Assembly: GCF_000499845.2 (NCBI RefSeq)
Contig: NC_023758.2
Span: forward strand, 26,199,520-26,263,519
DNA length: 64,000 nucleotides
Direction of reading: 5' to 3'
DNA from: Phaseolus vulgaris
Lineage: Eukaryota > Streptophyta > Magnoliopsida > Fabales > Fabaceae
A program made the translations under genes and the position numbers. Positions 51,201 to 61,160 of this stretch are shown piece by piece (position 1 is the first letter of the stretch; every line of letters begins with the position of its first letter). The notes beneath the pieces are model-generated. The model was given only the letters and a program-made list of their open reading frames with translations, did not search any database and was not told the origin of the DNA.

Positions 51201-54200
51201 CTGCTCTCTTATTTTTTAATAAGGTGAAAATGTACAACTATTCCAGAAATTAGTATGTCAATGTGACTAACAGACATTTAACAATAAGGTAAATATCAAA
51301 TCTTTGAATCTAGCAGTAGTGATAGAAATTTTCACACCTCAATTCCAGTTCTGCCTTTGAGAACTCGTTCTTTGTCAATCCCCCAAGAAAGGCATTCAGT
51401 ATTCCTCCGTCCTTCACGATCTGTGAAGAATATATCCTGGTTGTCTTTTCCAATATCCAAAACCCATTGTGGGAGGGAAATCAATGCATCACTAGAATCA
51501 TTCCCTCCACATTCATGAAATGCCATAACAACCTTCAGAATTTTAAAGAAGAATCAAGAAAGGTCTCCAACAACTTCAAAGATGGTTCCCAATTCCCATG
51601 ACAAAAATACACATCCAATCAGAGAAACCTCTATGACATATTTTAAATGGTGTTTCAAATATTATGCCAGCAAGAGCATGGTTTTACGAATTATACTAAA
51701 GAAACAGTTCTTTAAGGAATAATATCAATGACATCATCCACTAGCTATTGTGTCTAAATTTCGATATAAAAAAAGATGTCATAGAGAGTTGACAAGATCC
51801 GTTCATCCTAAAATTCCCTGTTCCATATTATGTCATTCGTGTTTTTACTAGTTTAAATTAAAGTGTTTAATAGGCAGGACATCTATCAAAAGCACGGTGG
51901 TTGAGTTGGGATACAAATTATGGATGCAAAGGCTCATTTTTATAGTCATGAATAGCAAGATTCAAAATCGAAAATAAAGATAATTCTAAGAGCAATATAA
52001 CATAAAAAAAAATACACACATATATTAGCATTGTCAAATTAAATAGCTACCAAATAAACATATAAGTTTCAAAAATAAGTTTATTTCAGTTTACAAAATG
52101 TCATGAGTAGAAAATATTTAAATACGAAAATAAAACTTGATTATAAGGAATCTAGATCTAATGTTTTTTATTCTCTATATTGTGATTAAAAGAGATTAGA
52201 AAGTCCTATAAGAAAACATGGACCCAGTGGATAACTTATGCCCTAAAGTCAAAAAATTGTATCTTGGTGATGTTTGTCTTGGACTAAAATATAAAAGTTC
52301 CGCAATAAAAAAAAAACACGGTACCCTGTCATTTAACTATGAGGTTGAGGGTCATCTCCCTTCTTGACCCACCAGCAAGAAGTGCAGCTTAAGTGGAACA
52401 GAGATCATACATATGCAGTACAGTGCAATTGGCCTAATTCAATGGCCATGTTTTTTTGCAATTTCGGCCACAAAATTCACTGCCCCAGTCCCAACGGCCA
52501 GGTGGTATATGATGGCCTTTGGACAGCAAGATATCGTGACCTGCTGTGGAAGAATTGCATGATTTGCATGCAAGACACAATTCGTTTACAATTTGCACAA
52601 TTCATATGCAATTCAGTCACAAAAATTGGTACAACCCACACTTATATTGCACTAGTTGTATCATGAATTGTACGATACTAATAACCATGACCAAAAGTCC
52701 AAACAAGAAAGTGCTGTGAAAGAAAATAAATTATTTAGACCTATTGCTTCCAGACATACACCACATAGTACACATAGCACAAACATACTTGTGGTTGATA
52801 ATTCTTCTTTTCAAAGAACATCAATGCATTATGCATGTATAAGATTATGTGAGCAAGTAAAATAATACCTGTAACTTCAGTTTGAACTTTCTAACTATGT
52901 TAAAAAGCTCCCTATAACCAGACCACACGTATTTCTGTGAGCTCCAGCCTTCAACAATGCCCCACCAACAATCCACAACAACACCATCTACATTTAAAGA
53001 CTTCATGTGCATTAGCTCCTCCCTAATGCCTTCAGGATCAATCAACTGGCAAAATTTGTTAATAATACCAGCCTGCAATAAAAGACTAATTTTTGAAACC
53101 TTAAAATCAAATACAAGGAAAACAAAGTACTAAATAGACAAATAAATGAAAGTTGTAAATTTATAAAAAAAATTCTAGAACGGATAAATTAAACATGATC
53201 AAAGCTAGGTACTCAGCAAACAGCAAATGGAGAACACTTACTGGAAGCTTTACATAAACAGGAACATATGGTGTGCCAGTAAAATCATTTTCATGCACCC
53301 CAGAATGAATATCTTGCATAAGCTGCATCAATAAATTACACTATCAGCTGGTCCTGGATCACATCTGCTCATATATAAGGCTCAATATAATGGTTATGCA
53401 TAAGTTAAAAGTACATAATACAGAGACTAATTTAGTTTCAATCTAAAAACTATATGGCATACCAGGAACCAAAACAAAGCCATTGAGGAAGTGATATTTG
53501 CAAAATTAGTATCAGTTCAGCAAATTCAGGTGTAATATTTATTTCTATGTTATTCTATATCAATATTGCCATTGTCAATTTTTTGCTTATAAAGATTTAT
53601 AGTGAATTTTACATATCCTGATACTCAGGTTCCCATGGTTGTGAACTTCACACACCATTAAAAATACTTCCATATCAAGAGGAGCAAATTCTAAATATTA
53701 AGTTTATCTGTTAACACACTCCATGACTTCTTTCATTTCTGCAAAAGGCTAACTGTAACTTAATAAATTATTTGGTGACTTGTTCCAAAAGGAACAGAAG
53801 TGTTGCGAATCCGTGAATTTTTGATAAAAAAAAATAGAACAAACTAATGATAGAATACTTTATCAAGAATAATAGCAAGCTTTTGGTTTCAAATACTGCT
53901 CCACAACCATCTTAAATTAAATTTAAACCCATCAGTCGGGTTGAAAACAAAAACATATGAAATAAACATTATGCAAGTGGAGTGCAAATCTGGCCCATCA
54001 GAAAAGTTAGGTAGAAGAATGTCAAATTTACAATCATCAATCAATGGTATATCATGAAAACTCAATAGTGTAAATGTAGAATCACATTATAAATTATACC
54101 CATTATATTTAGTTAATTGTTCAGATTTCAGATAACTGCAAACAAGGAAAACAACAAGGGCAGTTAAAACCATAGCTAGTGCATATCAAAATCAACGTCA

Positions 54201-55324
54201 AATATGATATAAATCCACTAAAATTAGCCTCCAAAATCACCTGATCAGCCTCCAAGCAGTCAACAGTATTGATGGGGCTTGCATTTGTATATTTCTCGTT
54301 CCTAGAGTCCCTTTCTGCAATTACAACAGAATCAATGGATGCAGGCGACAAGCATTCATCAATCCTAAGCACAGATGTCTGATTCTCAATCGTTTCCTTA
54401 ACAGAACAATTCCTCAAAGAACCACCAGAGAGTTGACTTTCAACTGATTTAGCCGCAAACGACCCCTGCATTATAACACATTACATTACACAAAGGGGAA
54501 AAAACTTAAAATTAGCACAACAGATCATTTCTCACCCCAACATTTCATTTCATTTTCTTATTTTACATCTCAGCTTTAATATCCATGCACTCATGCACTC
54601 TCAGTGTAAATGCTTTTACTCTGTCAACCAAATATAAATCATACTTTGGAAGATTTTTAGAGTAGTTACTATAAACACAACAATCTAACGGATATGGAAA
54701 TTTGTAATTAGATGACAGTATAAATTTTACGCTGTCAGCGTGTATTACTTATTCTCTCAATTTTTCTTTCAATCAATCTCACTTACAAGCAACTAACTAT
54801 CAATCACATTGTCACAGCAGGTCACATCTCAACTTCAAACCATCAACTAATTGGAGTATTCAACAATAAGCAGCCACAATCATGAGTTAATTAGAGCTCA
54901 AACGAGAAATTTTCGGATAATTGAAAGGAACCATGTGAGAGGGAGGGGGACACTGGCGGTAGGTGGTGCCATCGGCGTCAACAACCCAACCAGCCTCACG
55001 AGCTAGCGCGGCTAGTACGTCGTTCATGTCGGCACGCGCCGGCAGGGGGAAATTGCCGTACTGGCGGAGGCCTGCGAGCATGCGGCTTGTGATGGCTCGG
55101 CGGTGTCGCTCGCGGAGCTTGGTGCGCTCCTTCTCCTTCTCTCTCTCCTTCTTTCCCTTGGCGACGGAATTGGTGGTGGCCGCCGCCGCCGCTGCGAAAC
55201 CCCGCGGACGGCGCGTGTGAGGGTGAGGGTGTGGGTTAGAGTTAGGGTGAGCTAAGTAATCGGAGCTGTGGTCGCTCTGAGGGTCGAGATCTTGAGTGGA
55301 ACCGTCGTCGTTTATGCTCTTCAT
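48276..55324 (-). CDS. BAM8: BZR1-domain beta-amylase-like transcription factor (BAM8-type)
   Basis: Nuclear regulator that fuses a BZR1/BES1 DNA-binding domain to a beta-amylase domain. Arabidopsis BAM7/BAM8 bind brassinosteroid-type promoter elements, and their amylase domain acts as a regulatory or sensing module. Ten exons: 54932-55324, 54241-54465, 53242-53322, 52869-53072, 51338-51532, 50907-51071, 50531-50791, 49144-49356, 48728-48944, 48276-48295. All have GT..AG borders and join in frame to 657 residues, slightly shorter than Arabidopsis BAM8. The start is the ATG of [12 protein letters not shown]. Residues 58-131 hold the basic helix ([18 protein letters not shown]) and LREYGNF-like LRQYGNF block. 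GASGELKYP (E400) and [10 protein letters not shown] (E524) keep both catalytic glutamates. The loop [12 protein letters not shown] differs from the active-enzyme form. The tiny last exon encodes the end, EMTDP. Confidence 0.93.
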
Positions 55325-56807
55325 CTTCAGAATTCAGTGTTGACGCTTCTCACCTGAACTTCCTCTCACAACTAAACTCAACGCCGTTCTTTTTTCTGAT
55401 TTCTGATACCATCTGGCCCAACGTTAACCACTCCTCCTCCTACTTGGGCCTTCATTTCTCAACCTCTCTCGCTCAAAACAATTCCTATTCTTCAACTTTT
55501 TTAGTGTTGGATAACTTCATTATCTGTTTTTCTTTTTATATGTCTCAAATAATAATGAAAACCTGATTTACACTACTTAATATTATTTAATTATATCAAA
55601 TTTATTTTTAAAACGAAATACAATTGTAATTATTAATATAAGAAAATACTAAGGATTTGATTGAAAAAATATTTAAAATAATTTAAAAAGAGAAGAATAA
55701 AGTAAAATAAAAAAAATTATATTAGTTTTTTAAAACATCTGGTTTTAAGCTTATTATTATTATTATAGAGCTTGTGCATCCGTTATTTATTTTTATTATT
55801 TATATATAACTATATCTAATATTAAAAATTAAATAAAAGATGTCAATTAAATTAAAATAGTGTTTATGTATCTGTATTTTTTATTATTTGTATATAATTA
55901 TGTTTAATATTAAAAATTAAATAAAAGATGTCAATTAAATTAAATAATAAGAAAAGATAAAAGTTATAATTTTTAAGATAAATGAAGATATAAAAAAAAA
56001 ATTGTTTCACATGGTGAACATTTTCTCTTCTAATCAATTGTTCCATGTTTAATAAACTATCAGGCTGAGACACTTATTCTTAAATGGCTTATCCGTGTCG
56101 GATACACGTATCCGTGTTGATACTCGTATGATACTTATCGGTGAAGTGTTCAATTCAAAAAAAATATTTGTTGAATTTTTTTAAAATTTTAGCACGGTTC
56201 TAACACAATTTTAAAATGTATAAATACAATAACTTTCTAAAAACTCAATTTTATTATATAAATTTGTATTATGATTATAAAAATAAGAATAAATTCTTTT
56301 GAACCAGTCATGAAAAATATCTTCCTACTTCCAAAAAAATTTGGAACATACTTTTGCACATAAATATTTATTTTTTTAATTTATATAATTCAAAATGATA
56401 TAATATATAGATCTGTGTCTCGTATCCTATATTTTAGAGATTATACATCCGTATCCGTACTACATAGTTAATAAATTGTTTTGTTTCATATTTAATAAAT
56501 TTTATAAACTGTTTCGTACTTCACATTTAAAATATAAAATTAATAACTATTTTTTATGTAGTATATTAGTTTTTTTAAATAGAAAATAAAAAATGACTAA
56601 CACGTATACTAAATATTTAAAAAAATAAAAAATGACACAATATCTACAATAATAAAATAAAATAAAATAAAAAGAATTAAGAGCAGTGAATATAATCATT
56701 TTTATATATAGTATAGATATATAAGTTAATCAACTTATTTTCAAAAGTACATTATATTTTCAATAATACATTTTATAACATATTTATATCACATGAAATT
56801 ACGACTC

Positions 56808-56859
<52 letters not shown>

Positions 56860-56978
56860 AAATTTTAAAATTTAAACCTAATATTACCAAGACAGATGTT
56901 CTCAAATTATAATACTAATAAAGACTATACAAAAAATCTTAAAAATAATGACAGAGATATTTTTAATAATGTAATGTA
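55325..56978. other. BAM8 promoter side and AT-rich spacer
   Basis: The first 200 bases contain the 5' UTR and core promoter of BAM8. The rest is AT-rich and without genes, and it contains an AT microsatellite. A repeated GTATCCGTGT-type sequence near 56090-56150 is of unknown meaning. Confidence 0.5.
56811..56856. repeat. (AT)23 microsatellite
   Basis: A pure AT dinucleotide run of 46 bases, preceded by one extra A. Confidence 0.97.
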
Positions 56979-56986
56979 ATCTTGAT

Positions 56987-59221
56987 CCTGTCGCCAACTC
57001 TAGCGTGGAGGAATTGCTTTGTCGCTTCCTTACCCCGCCTATGCAACTGTGCTATCCGCAAGAAAGCTCTTAGAACCTTCACCGGGTACTTCAAACGCAA
57101 CCTGCAAAATACACAGACGGCGCCTCTAGCGGCCGTTTGCTCTTCGACGCTCAAGTTAGGTCACAGAACCACCAACAAAAAGAAATATCTCACTGAATCT
57201 CTCTCTGTGATTCTCTTTTTTCTCTCTCTCTCTGTGTCTGTGCCTAACAGAATTCTGTTACGCTATCCTCTGCGTGTGTCAGAATTCTGTTACGCTATTG
57301 TGCGAAAACGTACACAATGAGTAAAAACTTGGGTGGGTGTGTGTTTTCTGTGTGTACCTTTCACGACGCGGAGTGCACCTTTATCTTGGCCGCGCCCCTC
57401 TCAGATGGTGACACGTGGAGGCATGCAACTCACATCTAACCGTACACGTGCCACTACCTGAAGGGCTCTAGCGCATCTCTTTGTGCGCCTAAGTTATTCC
57501 CTTGCGGAGTAACTTAGCGCGTTTCTTCCATCTGGGTGAATCGCACACTCCCAGGAGAACGCCAGGTGTGGCTGGACTAGGCACACTCACCAAGCATTGC
57601 TCTCTGCATAAACGATTTCCCCTTCACGATGTCATGCACGTAATGGGTTAAGAGAGTAACCAATCACTGACCGGTTTACTAACTCCCTCAGGCCACTCTC
57701 GTGCACGATTCTACCGGCGAGTAGCTCCTCTTTCTCTGAGATATGATCATGCGAGGTCCATGCGTAACGCTCTCGCTGGGAATCTCAGTCCCAGTTTAAC
57801 TACGTGTAACACGAAACCCCGATGACCATGCACCCGATGACTGATCGGTGCTCTATTGCTTCTCGTGTTCTCCTCCCGGGTGTTTATCTTGGAACTGATC
57901 TGTCGGTGGTCACTCGGTTACTGACCACCGATCACCGTTCTGGGTGATCTCCTCCCTGATTTCTCTACCACCTGATCCACGTGTCACCCTGCGAGTGCTC
58001 CACGTAGTTATCTGCTGCTGACATCATCGACTACCGATGACCGACCGGATCACAAGCCCCCCAGTCTCGAGCTGTGAACTCGTTCTCAGCGAAGAGACTA
58101 AGTGGTCGCGCCCTCGGTCCACGTGGCAAGTGGGGCCACATCACGTGCCACCTCACTTGTTGCCTTTTGACGTTATGACTTCCTCCCTTAATCTCGCGAC
58201 ATGTGGACGCATCAACGGCTAGCGTGGAGTGTCGCTAATGCTTCCCTTATTCAAATAGGCGCGCGCCTTCACTGTTTCATCATCTTCTTCAATACTCCAA
58301 CTCTCAGACTTACTTCAAATCTCCTCTCTGCGCGCCCAACTTTCTTCAAGCTTTCTACCTCAAGACCTTCCGCGATCATCTAAAGGTATGACTTTTCTTC
58401 TTCCTTGATCCATTTAGGTTCTTTTTACCGATTGCATTCACCCTTTTCACTACCATGCACTCATCTTCTCTGTTTTTCTTCTTCTCAACCCGCGCTAGGG
58501 TTTTTTGCGTTTCTCACTTCGCTCTCTACTTTTCCCTCTTCCTCTTCTTTGTCTGGACCTTTCTTTCTTCTTCCCTTCCTCTGTTTTTCACCGAACCATT
58601 CATCATTCCCTCTTCTTCCGTTCATCTGACTTTTTGCTTTCCTCCATTGCAGTTATCTCGCAATGGCTCGCTTAAAGCAAACTGCTCGCATCGTCGCCTC
58701 ATCCTCTGGTGCACAGCCTTCAGCAAGTGCACCAGCGTCACCTCCACCTGATACAACTTCCTATCAGGACTACGCCAGGGTCTATGACTGGGCTCCCCTG
58801 GCATTGCTGGCTGAAACTTCCACTCAACTACCGAAAGGCCACCTCAAAACCCTTCTGAGCAACGACCCTGATGAGCCCTCCTGCGCCATCGACAGGGAGA
58901 ATGATTTCAACGTTCGTATACGCATTCCTCCTCGAGGGATGCTAATCTGTGTGGACGATAGGGCTACCAATGGGGTGCCCTTCACCTTCATATACTCCGC
59001 CATCTTCAAAAGGTTGAAGCTGCGCTTGCCCTTCACCTTCTTTGAGAAGGAGCTGATGATGGAGCTGAACGTCGCCCCTTGCCAACTCCATCCGAATGCC
59101 TGGGCTTTCATACGGGCATTCTAGATCCTCTGCAACTACTTTGGGCATAACACCTTTGTAGACGTCTTCCTACATTTCTTCGAGGCGAAGAACCCTGGGG
59201 ATAGGTCCTGGATCAAATCTT
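56987..59221 (+). mobile_element. GC-rich retrotransposon fragment
   Basis: About 2.2 kb has clearly higher GC than its AT-rich flanks and is bordered by an 8-bp direct repeat ATCTTGAT (56979-56986 and 59222-59229). It contains a gag-like ORF with a PF04195-type domain (putative gypsy-type transposon family) and upstream sequence resembling an LTR and leader with a possible 5'-UTR intron (donor AAAGGTATGA near 58386, acceptor TTGCAG at 58647-58652). There is no pol. The ends show no terminal inverted repeat and no TG..CA, so the insertion mechanism is unclear. Confidence 0.6.
58663..59124 (+). pseudogene. Truncated gag-like protein, PF04195-type
   Basis: The 153-codon frame starts at ATG 58663 with MARLKQTARIVASSSG, followed by a serine/proline-rich segment and a domain with IPPRGMLICVDD, GVPFTFIYSAIFKRL and LRLPFTFFEKELM. 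The pattern fits the PF04195 family found in plant Ty3-type elements. A stop at 59122-59124 (FIRAF, stop) interrupts a domain that visibly continues in frame with a CNYFGHN and FLHFFEAKNPGDRSW block to about 59215. It is therefore broken both by the stop and by truncation. The short N-terminal MARLKQTAR resembles the histone H3 N-terminus only by chance. Confidence 0.65.
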
Positions 59222-59229
59222 ATCTTGAT

Positions 59230-61160
59230 TATTGAAATAGTTAAATTTTTAAAAAATTATCAAAATAAATAAATTAACTCAAAGTAAAACGTATTTAAAC
59301 TGAAATGAAATCGTATTAAATTTAACTAAAATCGTGACAATATGATTTATTTTTTAATAATTTTTAAAAAATTACCTATTTTAAAAATTAAAAGATGAAA
59401 TTTAACTAGATTAATAAAAATCTGGATAATCATGTATTATAAAATAAAAGAGGTGTTACTTTGGAAAAGGAAAAGGAAATGACCTTGCTCATTCTGAAGA
59501 AGCAATTACTTTGGAAATGAAAAATTGTTCAGTTTTGATTGAGTGACTGACACGTATGATGGTGACCGATCGGTCACCTCTGTATTTGTCCTCTGTATTT
59601 GTTTTGAATTGACACTAATAGTGTACTACTGTACCTACTCATCCCAAAACCAACTAAATCAATCAACCATAATCTTTTTGCTTTAAAAATTATGTTTTAA
59701 TCTCATCATTATACCAGTAATTTCCTGATCTGACAGAACTACCACAGACCATGACGATTACAACATTATTACAACATTAAAAAGAAAAATAATTAACTAA
59801 ACCAGTGTCTTCGTAGAAGACACCAGTTAGATAAAACAATGTTACTGGATGAAAACATAAATAACAAACTCTCTAAAAGTGTTTAGTTTTAAATTATATA
59901 TTAAGCTCTAACTTGACACTTCAATTAAAACAATAAATTAACATATTGAGTATAAATACTATTTATTAAACTACCTATACCAGGAGATTCATTATTTCGT
60001 AACAGTTTTTCTTTTACAATTTTATCCTTTATATTTTGATAACAATTCTTTATTATAATAATTAATTTTTTAGTTGTATTAACTATCCTTTTATCATAAA
60101 AATGTGAACACTATATTAAACTATTTTTATCATTTATAAAAAATGTAGATTCGAAGGTACAGCAGTGTCTGAATTTCCACGAATATCTAATAAAGATAAT
60201 AATAGTTTTGCTCACCATTACCCAAAGGCACTAAATAAAAAATCAACACTATATTTTTTTGAAAATCAAGACATTTAATTCATTAATAATGTTAATTTGC
60301 ATTAAATAATGATAATAATATTCTTGCAATTGATCTAAGAAGGCTGAGAGGAGTGAGTGACACTGCAACATGAAAATGCATTAATATGGGATGAGATAAA
60401 ATTATAAAAATATTAAGAAAATATTAAAAAATTGACAGATCAATGAAGATGAGTGAGTGATCCAAAACTCAAGTAAGTGATCCTTTAGCCACCCTGCATC
60501 ATGATCATGCATGGGAAGAACAGGGACAAAACAATTCAAACCACATGAGGCAGACCAAATTGTACAACAAATGAGTGTAGATGGTGGTCTTTCAGGTCTG
60601 TTAGGAGACAACTACCACTTGTCTCCTCAGTTTACACGGCAATTCAAATGCTTCTTTCCCTTTTTCCTCTGAAAAGTGAAAAAGGGATATCATCACACGC
60701 ATGCACCACAGCTTATTGTTTTGAAGCCATTTGGTTGACTGGTCTACAGAGAAAGAGAATGACTCAGTCAAAGATGCTGCGCCAATCTGCAGTTTCATGG
60801 ATGACCAAAAGTTCATTTGACTGGTGCTTTTTTCCAAATTGTGTTTAACAAGTGGGGCAAAACAAAGGATGTCGGATATATCATAAGAGAGAACCTTTTT
60901 CTGAAACATGTTGGAAAAAAATTTCCATTAAACAATACCACAGCCCACTTTTTTGGCCATTTGCTTCACCTGGTGATACAGGGTAGTGACCCAATAGGTC
61001 AGTCTATTTCTACCATGGTTTGATTTGTTTATTCAGAAATTGTAGTAAATAATCATTGACAACAATTAGAGTGCTTCTTCTGATGTGTCACATCAGCTTT
61101 TGTGCAATGAGTGATCAAAGGAGCAATGACAGAGAAGATGTTGATCAACAATTGGCCACC
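59230..61160. other. AT-rich spacer and likely 3' UTR of the RING-H2 gene
   Basis: No gene is recognised. The right end probably holds the 3' UTR of the minus-strand RING-H2 gene. An 18-bp perfect palindrome lies at 59561-59578. The 60480-60720 stretch has several short palindromes (TGCATCATGATCATGCA and CCCTTTTTC/GAAAAAGGG), without a known RNA gene. Confidence 0.5.
59561..59578. repeat. 18-bp perfect palindrome
   Basis: GGTGACCGATCGGTCACC is self-complementary over its full length. It shares GACCGA/TCGGT words with the GC-rich fragment at 57830-58050. Confidence 0.85.

Noticed and set aside
54963..55220. Plus-strand 85-codon frame opposite BAM8 exon 1
   Set aside because: Antisense to the GC-rich BZR1-domain exon; low-complexity Ala/Ser/Arg product.
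58663..58692. N-terminal MARLKQTAR resembling histone H3
   Set aside because: The rest of the frame is a PF04195-type transposon domain; no H3 fold follows.
60480..60720. Possible microRNA precursor because of several short palindromes
   Set aside because: The inverted segments are short and do not combine into one long stem, and no known mature miRNA was recognised.
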